Positions 8,387-16,830 of a DNA stretch of 52,248 bases are shown here, one piece after another. The notes under the pieces are model-generated. The model saw nothing but the letters and a program-made list of their open reading frames with translations. It searched no databases and was not told the DNA's origin. Source of the DNA: an uncultured Acidobacteriia bacterium (GTDB lineage: Bacteria; Acidobacteriota; Terriglobia; Bryobacterales; Bryobacteraceae); contig CAIUOG010000038.1 in the NCBI GenBank assembly GCA_903900705.1, forward strand, positions 1-52,248, written 5' to 3'. Positions within the stretch are counted from its first letter, which is position 1. Every line of letters begins with the position of its first letter. The position numbers and the translations under genes were made by a program.

Positions 8387-9690
8387 CGATCCTTGGCGGC
8401 GGACTGGCCGGACTGGCGGCGGCGACCGCGCTTGGCAAGGCCGGCTATGACGTGGATCTTTACGAAGCCCGCGCCTTTCTGGGCGGTCGCGCCACTTCCT
8501 GGCCCGTGGGCACTGGCGAGGAGGCGGAGATGGTGGATAACTGCCAGCACGTGCTTCTGCGGTGCTGTGTGAATCTGCTCGACCTCTACAAACGCCTGGG
8601 CGTGCAGGATAAAGTACGCTTTTACAAAGAGTTCTGCTTCATTGAACCCGGCGGACGCCGATCTTACATGAAACGTGGCATGTTGCCCGCGCCCGCGCAC
8701 TTTGCCGGATCATTCCTCGGCCTGCGGTACCTGGGCCTCGGCGACAAGTTTGCCATCGCCCGCGCCATGAACGCCATCCCCGGCGAACTGAAATCCCGCC
8801 GGGATCTCGATCAGATCTCGATGCTCGACTGGCTGAAGGAGAAAAAACAGCCGGCGCGCGCCATCGAGCGCTACTGGCGTCAGGTCCTGGTCAGCGCCAT
8901 CAATGAGGAACTCGACCTCATGGCCGCCTCGCATGGCTTTCAGGTCTTCTGGCTCGGCATGATCGCGAAGGCGGATTCGTACGAAATGGGCGTCCCCGAC
9001 GTTCCCCTGCGTGAACTCTACGATCAGAAATCACTGCCGCCCAACGTGAAGATTCACGAACGCAGCGCCATCACCGCCATCGAGACGGAACATGGCTCGG
9101 TAACGGGCATTGTGGCCGGTGGTTTGCGCCGCGGCGCGGATTACTATCTTTCCTGCCTGCCTTTTGAACGCCTGCAGTCGCTGCTGCCGGAACTGCCTGT
9201 TGACTGGGCAGCCTTCAGCCACTCCCCCATCACCGGCATCCATCTCTGGTTCGATCGTGCCATCACCGATCTGCCGCATGCCACCCTGCTTGACCGCACC
9301 ATCCAGTGGTTCTTCAACAAGAGCGAAGGCCGTTATGTACAACTCGTGGTCAGCGCGTCGCGCAGTCTGACGGAGATGCCTCGCCATGAGGTGATCGACC
9401 TCGCGGTGAAGGAACTGGCCGAGTTCTTCCCCGCCGTCCGGGAGGCGACGCTCGAAAAGGCGCAGGTCATCAAAGAGATCCGCGCCACCTTTTCCGCCCG
9501 GCCTGGTCTGGAAGCCAAACGACCGCCAAGCCCCACACGCTATCGGAATCTGTTTCTGGCCGGAGACTGGACGCGCTCGGGTTGGCCCGCGACGATGGAG
9601 GGGGCGGTCCGCAGCGGCTACCTTGGGGCCGAAGCCGTCACCAGGGCCAACGGCGCTGCCTGCAGCTTTCTGTTACCGGATATCGCATAA
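8374..9690 (+). CDS. hpnE: Hydroxysqualene dehydroxylase HpnE
   Basis: A 438-residue FAD-dependent amine-oxidase-like enzyme. The dinucleotide motif GGGLAGLAAA is at residues 8-17, followed by YEARAFLGGRATSW and the C-terminal FLAGDWTRSGWPATMEGAVRSG typical of squalene and phytoene oxidoreductases. In the HpnCDE route it reduces hydroxysqualene to squalene, the hopanoid precursor. It overlaps pdeM by 13 bases, so it shares that transcript by position although the functions look unrelated. hpnC and hpnD are not in the window. A carotenoid or phytoene desaturase role is the main alternative. Confidence 0.87.
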   Translation: MATVAILGGGLAGLAAATALGKAGYDVDLYEARAFLGGRATSWPVGTGEEAEMVDNCQHVLLRCCVNLLDLYKRLGVQDKVRFYKEFCFIEPGGRRSYMKRGMLPAPAHFAGSFLGLRYLGLGDKFAIARAMNAIPGELKSRRDLDQISMLDWLKEKKQPARAIERYWRQVLVSAINEELDLMAASHGFQVFWLGMIAKADSYEMGVPDVPLRELYDQKSLPPNVKIHERSAITAIETEHGSVTGIVAGGLRRGADYYLSCLPFERLQSLLPELPVDWAAFSHSPITGIHLWFDRAITDLPHATLLDRTIQWFFNKSEGRYVQLVVSASRSLTEMPRHEVIDLAVKELAEFFPAVREATLEKAQVIKEIRATFSARPGLEAKRPPSPTRYRNLFLAGDWTRSGWPATMEGAVRSGYLGAEAVTRANGAACSFLLPDIA

Positions 9691-10079
9691 TGGTTTGCAT
9701 GCGTACGATTTGGGTGATGGTTCTGGCACTGGTGTCTCTTCCTGTTTTTGCCGCCGATTGCAGGCTGACTGTGCAGGTGAATTCGGCCGATACGGGCAAG
9801 CCGATTGACCGCGCCAGTGTGGTGGTGAACTTCAAGCATGGCCTCAACGTGAACATGAAGAAGATCGTCACAAACTGGGAAACCAAGACCAGTCAGGATG
9901 GCGTCAGCAAGCTGCCGCCCATGCCGCAGGGGACCATTACCGTGCAGGTGATTGCGCAGAACTACCAGACCGCCGGGGATACCTACGAGCTGACGGACAA
10001 AGAACAAACCATCACCATCCGGCTGAAGCGTCCGCAGGCGCAGTACTCCGAAGACTCGAAATCCAAATCAATCAAGTAA
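9690..10079 (+). CDS. Small exported protein with a carboxypeptidase-regulatory-like beta-sandwich
   Basis: About 129 residues. A signal peptide (MRTIWVMVLALVSLPVFAA from the second ATG) is followed by a segment reading LTVQVNSADTGKPIDRASV, like the CarboxypepD_reg-like beta-sandwich found in surface proteins. The C-terminus is lysine- and serine-rich. The ATG at 9690 overlaps the hpnE stop (TAATG) and suits coupled translation. The ATG at 9699 gives the cleaner signal peptide and has CATAAT 7 bases before it. Function unknown; probably periplasmic. Confidence 0.75.
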   Translation: MVCMRTIWVMVLALVSLPVFAADCRLTVQVNSADTGKPIDRASVVVNFKHGLNVNMKKIVTNWETKTSQDGVSKLPPMPQGTITVQVIAQNYQTAGDTYELTDKEQTITIRLKRPQAQYSEDSKSKSIK

Positions 10080-10089
10080 CCGCGACGCG

Positions 10090-10515
10090 CTATTCCTGTT
10101 TCGGCCTCGGCGAGCGCACATTCACGCGCACCGGCTTTGCATCGGCCGCAACCTTGCGGATCTTGCAAACCAGTTGCGCTTTCTCCGCCGGCACAATCAC
10201 GCGCATGACGTTCTGTTCGCCGTCCACGCCGGAGAGCACGAATACCTGAATGGTGGGGACGAAGATCTCCAGCACCCGAAACATTTCGCTCCCCGTGTGG
10301 AACTGTACCAGCAGTTCCTGATCTTCGGGCAGCGGCCTCTGCATTGCCTGCAACTGGCCCAGAATCATGGCGCCGATGGCTTCCGGCTGCGGTGGCGCCG
10401 GAGGTGTCGCAGGCGTCTTCGAGGGTTCGGGTCCGGTGATCGCGTTGATCACGTTCTGCTTCGTCGCCTCGATGGCCGTTCCCGCTATCAGCTGTCCGAT
10501 GTTCCCAAATGCCAT
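10090..10515 (-). CDS. Hypothetical protein
   Basis: A 141-residue protein from the ATG at 10515, which has an AGGA Shine-Dalgarno about 8 bases upstream; a GTG at 10530 is less likely. Residues 1-30 (MAFGNIGQLIAGTAIEATKQ...) are mildly hydrophobic. A proline-rich linker (TPATPPAPPQPEA) follows, then a mixed alpha/beta region of roughly 90 residues ending in a basic tail. No family was recognised. It converges with the preceding exported-protein gene across 10 bases and is 21 bases from the hydrolase upstream of it on the same strand, so the two may be co-transcribed. Confidence 0.7.
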   Translation of the reverse strand: MAFGNIGQLIAGTAIEATKQNVINAITGPEPSKTPATPPAPPQPEAIGAMILGQLQAMQRPLPEDQELLVQFHTGSEMFRVLEIFVPTIQVFVLSGVDGEQNVMRVIVPAEKAQLVCKIRKVAADAKPVRVNVRSPRPKQE

Positions 10516-10536
10516 GCCCGATCCTAGCACTCCCCG

Positions 10537-12435
10537 CTACTGAAGGATTCTCAACTGAATCCGCGAACCCTCCGCGCCACCCCAATAGACGCGTTCCGTC
10601 GCCTTCTGAAAGTCCGAATTCTTCGCCTGCGGGATGCTCATGAACTTCTGCGGATTCCGGTCCACCAGCGGGAACCAGGTGCTCTGGATCTGCACCATGA
10701 TGCGGTGGCCGGGGCGGAACGTATGGCAGATGTCCGGCATCACGAATTCGATCTTCGCCTGCTGCCCCGGCACGAACGGCTCGGGCTTCGACATGCTGTT
10801 CCGGAACTTGCCGCGGAACGGCTCACCACGTACCATCTGTTGATAGCCGCCCATGTGAACGCCTTTCGGGTTCTGCGCCGGGTCCGGATAGTCGTCGGGA
10901 TAGACATCGATCAGTTTCACGACGAAGTCGGAATCGGTGCCGGTGGTCGACACGCTGAGTTTCGGGGAGATGGGGCCCGCGATCGTAATATCGTGGTCGA
11001 GCGGGTCCGTCTCGTAAGTCAGCACGTCGGTTCGGGCGGAAGCAAAGCGCTGGTCGTACGTCATGAAATCTCCCGGAAACCCAGGTCCGATCTCGCCGAT
11101 CAGCGGGACGGGTTTTGCCGGATCACTGACATACTCGTCAGAACCCTTGCCCGAGGGCGTCTGCCACACCAGTTTGCCGGAACCATCCAGATACAACGTC
11201 TTCTCGGATGAATTAGCGGGCGGCCAGTTCTCAAAGCGCGCCCATTCATTGATGCCGGTCTCAAAAACATACGCTTCCGGGACTTTGGCATTGGCGGCGG
11301 CTTTCAGGCCATCACCCTTACCCTTGAGGTTGTAAAGGAAGAAGGGGAACTCAATCTTCTCGCGGTAAAACTCGCCGGTCTTCGAATTGAAGCTCAGGTT
11401 GCCAAGCTTGTCTCCATCGGCGCGAGACCATCCGCCGTGCAGCCAGGGTCCCATTACCAGTGTTTCGGGCGCCTTCGGGCCATTTTCCTTCACGGCGCGG
11501 AAAAGCTTCAGCGGTCCGGCAAGATCTTCGGCATCAAACCAGCCGCCCACGAAGAGGATGGAAGGCGTCGTGTTCTTCATATGGGGCGCCTGCGCTCGGC
11601 TGGCCCAGTATTCGTCGTAGGTGTCGTGCTTCAGAATGTCGTCCCAATAGACGTTCTGGTGCTTCAGGTACTTCTCATTCGCGTTGGCGAGAGAGCCCAT
11701 ACGGAGGTAAAAGGCGTACTGGTCCGCGGTTCCATAGTCGAATCCGGCGGTGCGCTGCGGACGCTCGGGTTCAGGTCCGCGCGGCTTGAAGCCGGTATAA
11801 AAACCGAAATTGCCGGAGAGATGAAATGCCCCGTTGTGATACGCATCATCGCCATTGCCGACGTCGCCCATTGGAGCCTGCGGAGAAGCCGCCTTCAGCG
11901 CCGGATGCGAACCGATCAGGCTGTATGCTGCGTAAAAACCCGGATAGGAAATCCCCCAGATTCCGACGCGTCCGTTGTTGTTGGGGATATTCTTTACCAG
12001 CCAGTCAATGGTGTCGTACGTGTCCGTGCTCTCATCCGCGTCTTTCGGGCCACTGAAGGTGGTCTTGTGCGGCGGCACATCGATAAACGCGCCTTCCGAA
12101 AGATAACGACCGCGAACGTCCTGATAGACAACAACAAAGCCCTCTTTCGTGAACAGGTCGGAAGGGCCGACGAAGGGGCGGTAGTTGTCAATTCCGTAGG
12201 GCGCAACCGAATACGGCGTGCGCTGCATGAGGATCGGATACTGCTGCGTGGTGTCCTTGGGAACGTACACGCTGGTGAACAGCTTCACGCCGTCGCGCAT
12301 CGGAATGCGGTAGTCAAACTTGGTGTAATGCGCCTTCGTGTACTCGGCCTGCCGGCGGGCGGTCTCTTCGGCCGAGGGCTGAGCCTGAGCAAGAATCGTA
12401 ATTGGCAGCAACAGGGAGGCGGCAAGCAGACGCAT
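10537..12435 (-). CDS. CocE/NonD family hydrolase (X-Pro dipeptidyl-peptidase S15 fold), exported
   Basis: A 632-residue serine hydrolase with a signal peptide (residues 1-19, ending ILAQAQ). The alpha/beta-hydrolase nucleophile elbow GISYPG at 161-166 puts the catalytic serine near 163 and is the S15/CocE signature. The region YQDVRGRYLSEG near 104-115 is also diagnostic. A C-terminal jelly-roll domain follows (YETDPLDHDITIAGP onward). Family members act as X-Pro dipeptidyl peptidases, acyl esterases or glutaryl acylases, so the substrate is open. The ATG has no Shine-Dalgarno but sits 6 bases after an extended -10 element. Confidence 0.9.
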   Translation of the reverse strand: MRLLAASLLLPITILAQAQPSAEETARRQAEYTKAHYTKFDYRIPMRDGVKLFTSVYVPKDTTQQYPILMQRTPYSVAPYGIDNYRPFVGPSDLFTKEGFVVVYQDVRGRYLSEGAFIDVPPHKTTFSGPKDADESTDTYDTIDWLVKNIPNNNGRVGIWGISYPGFYAAYSLIGSHPALKAASPQAPMGDVGNGDDAYHNGAFHLSGNFGFYTGFKPRGPEPERPQRTAGFDYGTADQYAFYLRMGSLANANEKYLKHQNVYWDDILKHDTYDEYWASRAQAPHMKNTTPSILFVGGWFDAEDLAGPLKLFRAVKENGPKAPETLVMGPWLHGGWSRADGDKLGNLSFNSKTGEFYREKIEFPFFLYNLKGKGDGLKAAANAKVPEAYVFETGINEWARFENWPPANSSEKTLYLDGSGKLVWQTPSGKGSDEYVSDPAKPVPLIGEIGPGFPGDFMTYDQRFASARTDVLTYETDPLDHDITIAGPISPKLSVSTTGTDSDFVVKLIDVYPDDYPDPAQNPKGVHMGGYQQMVRGEPFRGKFRNSMSKPEPFVPGQQAKIEFVMPDICHTFRPGHRIMVQIQSTWFPLVDRNPQKFMSIPQAKNSDFQKATERVYWGGAEGSRIQLRILQ

Positions 12436-12441
12436 CCCAGC

Positions 12442-12447
12442 AAGATA
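12442..12447 (-). promoter_or_regulatory. Extended -10 element (TGT-TATCTT) 6 bases before the hydrolase start
   Basis: On the minus strand TATCTT is preceded by TGT, which makes an extended -10. The start codon follows after only 6 bases, so transcription would begin at or next to the A of ATG, giving a leaderless transcript. No ribosome-binding site is visible. This is a pattern call without mapping data. Confidence 0.4.
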
Positions 12448-12563
12448 ACACTATGCTTCGAGTATTCCCGGAATTTGCCCCGTGCCTTCTTCAATGAAGC
12501 GGAAAGGCGCGCTGGTCTCCCGCGGACTATTCCGCAACAGGCAGCATTCCGGGCATCCGGTGT

Positions 12564-13280
12564 TTACGCCAAATCGCTGACGCCAAAAAGCGTGGCGAGG
12601 TCGCGGAATGTTTCCACCACAACCAGCCGCCCCTGTGGGTCCCGAATGTCTTCTCTTTCGAGCGTCCAGGTTCTTTGGTGCGGCACAAAAACCGCTCGCA
12701 ATCCCGCCTCCAGGGAAGGGTTGATGTCCGACTTCGGACTGTTGCCGATCATCCACGTGCGCTCCGGATCAAAGCCCCGCACGTCCGCCAGATCCAGATA
12801 GGTCTGCCGGTTCTTCTCCTTCACCACCGCGCAATGCGCAAACAGCGGCCGCAGACCGGAGCTGTCAATCTTGCGGTTCTGCTCTTCGGGGTCTCCCTTG
12901 GTGCACAGCGTGAGTTCATGTTTATCGGCCAGAAACGGCAGGGTTTCCGCCACACCGGGCATGAGCTCAATCTCCTGCGCCAGAATCTGGTGCGCGATTC
13001 CTTTCACGCGTTCGATGTCGTGATCATCCACCGCCCGCTCCGCCAGTCGCAGGAAGCACTGGCTCAGATTGCGGCCGAAATTCACCGCGCCGTAGCCGTG
13101 GATTTTATTGTTCACGATCTCAATCTCGTCGAGGATGTCTCGAATCTCCGGCGGAGTGAGCGAGGAGTGGTTCAGGTATTCGCAGAATTCCTGAAAGGCC
13201 TGCTCAAAGTAGACGTTGTTCTCCCACAGGGTATCGTCGGCGTCGAAAATCAGGTGTTGGCGTTCCGTAACAGGAGTCAT
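12564..13280 (-). CDS. HAD family hydrolase
   Basis: A 238-residue phosphatase of the HAD superfamily. Motif I is FDADDTLW near residues 11-18, with the nucleophile and acid/base aspartates; motif II is around LTLCTKGDP, and motif III includes the K of VVKEKNRQTYLDL. The motif IV region reads MIGNSPKSDINPSLEAGL. The start is taken at the ATG at 13280, which overlaps the stop of the TonB-like gene (ATGA). A reading from further upstream would run through that gene. Substrate unknown. It is likely the second gene after the TonB-like protein on one transcript. Confidence 0.88.
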   Translation of the reverse strand: MTPVTERQHLIFDADDTLWENNVYFEQAFQEFCEYLNHSSLTPPEIRDILDEIEIVNNKIHGYGAVNFGRNLSQCFLRLAERAVDDHDIERVKGIAHQILAQEIELMPGVAETLPFLADKHELTLCTKGDPEEQNRKIDSSGLRPLFAHCAVVKEKNRQTYLDLADVRGFDPERTWMIGNSPKSDINPSLEAGLRAVFVPHQRTWTLEREDIRDPQGRLVVVETFRDLATLFGVSDLA

Positions 13281-14836
13281 CAGCGTTTGGGTGTTTTCGG
13301 GGCAAGCCGGAATGGGATCTGGACCAGTACATCCACGGCAACGGGCGTCCCCTTCCGGGTGGCCGGATAGAACTCCCATTTTGCCAGTGCCTCTTCCGCG
13401 CTTTGATTCAGACGGGCGTCGATGCCGCGAACGACCTCCACGCCCTTCACGTTGCCTTCTTCGTCAATCACACAGGCCAGCGTGACATCTCCCTCGATTC
13501 GTTCCTCCACCGCCGCGGCGATGTATTTGGGGTCCACCTTTCGGTGCGCCACCGGCGCTGCGATCGGAGCAAGCCCGACCTCCCGCGCCGTGCGGTCGGC
13601 GTACCACATGAGCCAGCTGCCGGAATAGCTGGTCAGGTTGGGCATCTGAATCGCCATCATGAAGACATCGCGGCCGTTAAAGCGCGGGTCGGGCGCGCCG
13701 GAAACCTTCGTGGCATTGACGTGCGGGACCGCAGGTTCCGCCGGAACCCGTACGGTCATCACCGGCTCACCGCCCCGCATCGCTGCGCGCAGCGTCTCCG
13801 GCGCCGTGGGCGCGGCGTAAGCCTGCGCCAGCAGGTCGGATTTCGGCTCTTTTGGACCCCGCACGAAGAGGTCCGGAACGCTCAGCCCCGGGCCGCCGGC
13901 TTCGGACGCCGCGCCTTTTGGGTTGATTTTTGGACCGGCGGAAAACGCGCCGGCCGTCGATGCGGAAGGCGGCGGTCCCAGTTTGTCCACCGGGTTCAGG
14001 CCAACCACCGCGAGATTCAGTTCCTTCGAATTTGCCTCCATGGGCGGAGGGGCGTCCACGCTCACACCCACCTTTTCGCCCCTCGCCGAGGCCGTGCCGG
14101 CCGGAGCCGTAAACGGACGGGGCGGGAGTTTGGCCGTGGGCCCGGTAAACCCGCCCCCAGGCGTGATACTCGCCGCCAGTTGCGGCGCTTCCGCCAGCGG
14201 CGAGAAGGCGGTAGCCGCCCGCTGCTGTGTGGGCGGAGCCGTGTAGGGCCTGGGGGGAAGCTTCGCGGAGGGAACCGTTGCCGTGATAGCCGTTTGCGCC
14301 GCCAGTTGGGGCGCGTCGGCGGCCAACTGCGGCGCCGAAAGAGCTTGCTTCGGGGCTGCCGGAGGCTCCACAAATGTCTTTGCCGGCAACGGCGTTTCGA
14401 GTTTCGCCGCCTCGGTGGCCGCGGGCTTCAACTCGGGAGCGTCCGGGGCCAGAACCGGTTGCTCGGGCAATTTGATCGCGAGAATGTTCGCCGATTCCAG
14501 CGGTTTGGGGGCGTCGAGCTCCGGCGCCGCGGTCCACACCATCTGATCCCGTTTCGGGGCATTCCCGGGGGCCGAAACCATCGCCTGCTTCGCCTCGGTT
14601 TCTGCCTTGAGGGAGCGGGAATCTTTCTTTGTCCGCGCCGGGTGCACCGACGGCAGTTCCCGGCGGAACTTATACCAGACAATCTTTTCTTCCTTACCCT
14701 GGAAAGCCTGTTTGTATTCCGTTTCCGAGGCACGGGGAATTTCGATCCCCGGAGCTTCCATAAACCCGATGAACACGGCCAAATGCAACACCAGCGACAC
14801 CGCAACCGCCGCGCTTTTGTGTTGCCTCGTGGTCAT
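13280..14836 (-). CDS. TonB-like energy transducer protein
   Basis: A 518-residue protein with one N-terminal membrane anchor (about residues 8-26), a long Ala/Pro-rich periplasmic linker and a C-terminal TonB domain (about 430-510: IEGDVTLACVIDEEGNVKGV ... ALAKWEFYPATRKGTPV). The linker contains duplicated units such as KLPPRPYTAP and KLPPRPFTAP, and repeated APQLAA. TonB proteins transmit inner-membrane energy to outer-membrane receptors, but no ExbB, ExbD or receptor gene is nearby. It could equally be a scaffold using the TonB C-terminal fold. It lies 2 bases downstream of the Lon-N domain gene on the same strand. Confidence 0.82.
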   Translation of the reverse strand: MTTRQHKSAAVAVSLVLHLAVFIGFMEAPGIEIPRASETEYKQAFQGKEEKIVWYKFRRELPSVHPARTKKDSRSLKAETEAKQAMVSAPGNAPKRDQMVWTAAPELDAPKPLESANILAIKLPEQPVLAPDAPELKPAATEAAKLETPLPAKTFVEPPAAPKQALSAPQLAADAPQLAAQTAITATVPSAKLPPRPYTAPPTQQRAATAFSPLAEAPQLAASITPGGGFTGPTAKLPPRPFTAPAGTASARGEKVGVSVDAPPPMEANSKELNLAVVGLNPVDKLGPPPSASTAGAFSAGPKINPKGAASEAGGPGLSVPDLFVRGPKEPKSDLLAQAYAAPTAPETLRAAMRGGEPVMTVRVPAEPAVPHVNATKVSGAPDPRFNGRDVFMMAIQMPNLTSYSGSWLMWYADRTAREVGLAPIAAPVAHRKVDPKYIAAAVEERIEGDVTLACVIDEEGNVKGVEVVRGIDARLNQSAEEALAKWEFYPATRKGTPVAVDVLVQIPFRLAPKTPKR

Positions 14837-14838
14837 GT

Positions 14839-15486
14839 TTACATTCCCGCTGGCTTGTGACCGTGTCCGTTAGTGGGAGCCAGTTTCCGCATGACTTCCC
14901 GATAGCGCCGCTTTTCGAGATACGGCTCAATCACGTCCAGAAACTGTTGGAGGCGCTCCGTCTCCGATCTGGTTCGCAGAATCAGGTTCTGGAAGTCCAG
15001 ATCTTCAATCGCCTGGGCGAGTTGAAAGCTCAGATGGGGATCGTCCGCCTCCGGCTCCGGCTCCGTGCCCGGGTCGCCATCCGGGCTCTCCCGCATCCGC
15101 TCCCAGGCCGCGATGGCGCGTTGCCGAAGCGCTGGGTTGGGTTCTGTGCGGTCGACGTCATCGAAAAACTCCACCTCGCCCCGCAGATACTCCAGATCCT
15201 CATTGACAGACAGCAGCGAGAAACGGCGCATGCCGCGGGTCATCACGTCAAAGCGCCCGTCCGGATAGCGCTCCATTACGGACTCCACCACCACCGTACA
15301 GCCGGCATTCACAATGCCGCCATCCCGGGAGAGAACGATCCCGAATTCCGTGCCAAGGGCCTCCGCCTCGCCCACCATCTCCCGGTACCGGGGCTCGAAA
15401 ATATGCAGGGGAATGGCGCTGCCTGGAAAGGCGACAAGCTGTAAGGGGAACAGGGGCAACAGCTTGCCGGAGTGGAGGCGTGACAT
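14839..15486 (-). CDS. Stand-alone Lon N-terminal (LON substrate-binding) domain protein
   Basis: A 215-residue protein beginning LPLFPLQLVAFPGSAIPLHIFEPRYREM, the standard opening of the Lon N-terminal domain. It continues through GCTVVVESVMERYPDGRFDVMTRGMRRF and ends with a helical segment. No AAA ATPase or protease part is present, so it is not Lon protease but a YcaN/LonN-like protein of unknown role, perhaps a substrate receptor. The ATG at 15486 has GATAAT 6 bases before it and no Shine-Dalgarno, so the transcript may be leaderless. It is probably the first gene of a three-gene leftward unit with the TonB-like and HAD genes. Confidence 0.88.
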   Translation of the reverse strand: MSRLHSGKLLPLFPLQLVAFPGSAIPLHIFEPRYREMVGEAEALGTEFGIVLSRDGGIVNAGCTVVVESVMERYPDGRFDVMTRGMRRFSLLSVNEDLEYLRGEVEFFDDVDRTEPNPALRQRAIAAWERMRESPDGDPGTEPEPEADDPHLSFQLAQAIEDLDFQNLILRTRSETERLQQFLDVIEPYLEKRRYREVMRKLAPTNGHGHKPAGM

Positions 15487-15492
15487 ATCCGT

Positions 15493-15498
15493 ATTATC
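15493..15498 (-). promoter_or_regulatory. -10-like element GATAAT before the Lon-N domain gene
   Basis: GATAAT on the minus strand ends 6 bases before the ATG at 15486, one mismatch from the sigma-70 consensus. No ribosome-binding site lies between. It faces the plus-strand extended -10 at 15505-15513, so the two promoters would overlap. Confidence 0.35.
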
Positions 15499-15504
15499 CA
15501 GCAA

Positions 15505-15513
15505 TGCTATGAT
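15505..15513 (+). promoter_or_regulatory. Extended -10 element TGCTATGAT before the short-chain dehydrogenase
   Basis: TGCTATGAT fits the extended -10 pattern TGnTATnAT closely. Transcription would begin near 15520, just before the TTG starts at 15526 and 15541. No clear -35 was found. This is a pattern call only. Confidence 0.4.
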
Positions 15514-15525
15514 TGCGTTTCCCGC

Positions 15526-16299
15526 TTGAAGACAAAGAGCTTGAAAACAGAGGGTTCCGTTGTTGTCATCACAGGCGCGTCCGATGGCATTGGCGCAGAA
15601 CTCGCGGCGCAGCTTCGCGCCATGGGTTCGCGGCTCGTGCTCGCCGGGCGGAATGAAAGCCGGCTGCGGGCGGTCGGCGGACCGCAAGATCTGGTAATTC
15701 CGGGCGATCTGACTGTGGCCGAAGATCGGGTGGCCCTGATTGAACAGGCGGTGGCCCGTTTTGGCCGGATCGACGCGCTCATCAATAATGCCGGTCGCGG
15801 GTCTTACTACCGCGCCACCAGCGCCCCTCTGGACGACGCGCGCAGCCTCTTCGAATTGAATTTCTTCGCGCCCCTGCATCTCGCGCAACTGGCCTCGCCA
15901 TGGCTATGCGAGTCAAAAGGGACGCTGGTGAATATTGGCTCCATCGCGAGCCAGATCAGTCTGCCCTGGCTGCCGGTCTACTCCGCCAGCAAACATGCGC
16001 TCGCGTCACTGACGGTGACGCAACGAATGGACCTCCGTCGTCACGGAGTGCATGTCATGGCCGTCTATCCTGGCTACGTCCTCACCGGGTTTCAGGAACA
16101 CGCCGCGGGCGCCATGCCACCGGCGGAGGTCGTCAAAGGCAAACGCTTTGCCGTAACGGCGGAAGAATGCGCAACCGCCATAATCAGAGGGATGGAGAGG
16201 AGAAGCGAACTGGTGGTCACGCCGAAGATCGGCTGGATCCTGGTCTGGCTCAGCCGCCTCTTTCCGGGTCTGACAGAAAGTCGAATGGAACGGGTTTGA
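15526..16299 (+). CDS. Short-chain dehydrogenase/reductase
   Basis: A 257-residue NAD(P)-dependent oxidoreductase of the classical SDR family. The cofactor motif TGASDGIG lies near residues 16-23, NNAG follows, and the catalytic Tyr and Lys are in YSASK. The basic residues after the second strand (AGRNESR) suggest NADP(H). The start is uncertain: TTG at 15526 or TTG at 15541, since the only nearby ATG (15508) is out of frame and runs into a stop. The substrate cannot be predicted. Its stop is directly followed by aroK. Confidence 0.87.
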   Translation: MKTKSLKTEGSVVVITGASDGIGAELAAQLRAMGSRLVLAGRNESRLRAVGGPQDLVIPGDLTVAEDRVALIEQAVARFGRIDALINNAGRGSYYRATSAPLDDARSLFELNFFAPLHLAQLASPWLCESKGTLVNIGSIASQISLPWLPVYSASKHALASLTVTQRMDLRRHGVHVMAVYPGYVLTGFQEHAAGAMPPAEVVKGKRFAVTAEECATAIIRGMERRSELVVTPKIGWILVWLSRLFPGLTESRMERV

Positions 16300-16830
16300 A
16301 TGCACATTAAGTTGAAGCGCACGCCGGGAATCTATCTGGCGGGATTCATGGGATCAGGGAAGTCCACGGTCGGCAAACTGCTGGCTGACCAGCTGGGCTG
16401 GGAGTTCGTTGATCTCGACGCCGAGATTGAATCGCGCGAGCGGTCGAGTATCAGCCAGATCTTCGAGGTGCGGGGCGAGGCCGAATTCCGGCGAATCGAG
16501 ACGGATATGATTCGCCACTGGGTCCGGATGATCGAGCGCGGCGTTCCCACCGTGGTTGCTCTGGGCGGCGGCGCATTTGTGCAACCGGGGAACTTCGAAC
16601 TGATTGAGAATCATGGCATTTCCGTCTGGCTGGATTGTACGTTTGAGACCGTCCACGCGCGTCTGACCGAGGAACAGGCCAAACGTCCGCTCGCCCAGGA
16701 TCCGGAAAAATTCCGCCAGCTTTTCGACGGTCGCCGCGAAAGTTATGCCCGCGCCGATTTTCGGGTGGACGGCAACTGTGACACCACCGGAACGGTGGCG
16801 GCCATTATGACCCTGCCCATCTGGAAATGA
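16300..16830 (+). CDS. aroK: Shikimate kinase
   Basis: A 176-residue kinase that phosphorylates shikimate with ATP in chorismate synthesis. The P-loop GFMGSGKSTVG spans residues 15-25. The DLD shikimate-binding motif is near 38-40, the GGGAF motif sits around 89-93, and an adenine-binding LTEEQAKRPLAQDP lid region follows. Length is normal. It begins with no gap after the dehydrogenase stop and overlaps the glycerate kinase start by 4 bases, so all three are likely co-transcribed. Other aro genes are absent from the window. Confidence 0.92.
   Translation: MHIKLKRTPGIYLAGFMGSGKSTVGKLLADQLGWEFVDLDAEIESRERSSISQIFEVRGEAEFRRIETDMIRHWVRMIERGVPTVVALGGGAFVQPGNFELIENHGISVWLDCTFETVHARLTEEQAKRPLAQDPEKFRQLFDGRRESYARADFRVDGNCDTTGTVAAIMTLPIWK

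Noticed and set aside
13403-14860. A 485-residue plus-strand frame opposite the TonB-like gene
   Set aside because: It is Arg/Gly-rich with no motif. The minus-strand gene has a membrane anchor and a TonB domain.
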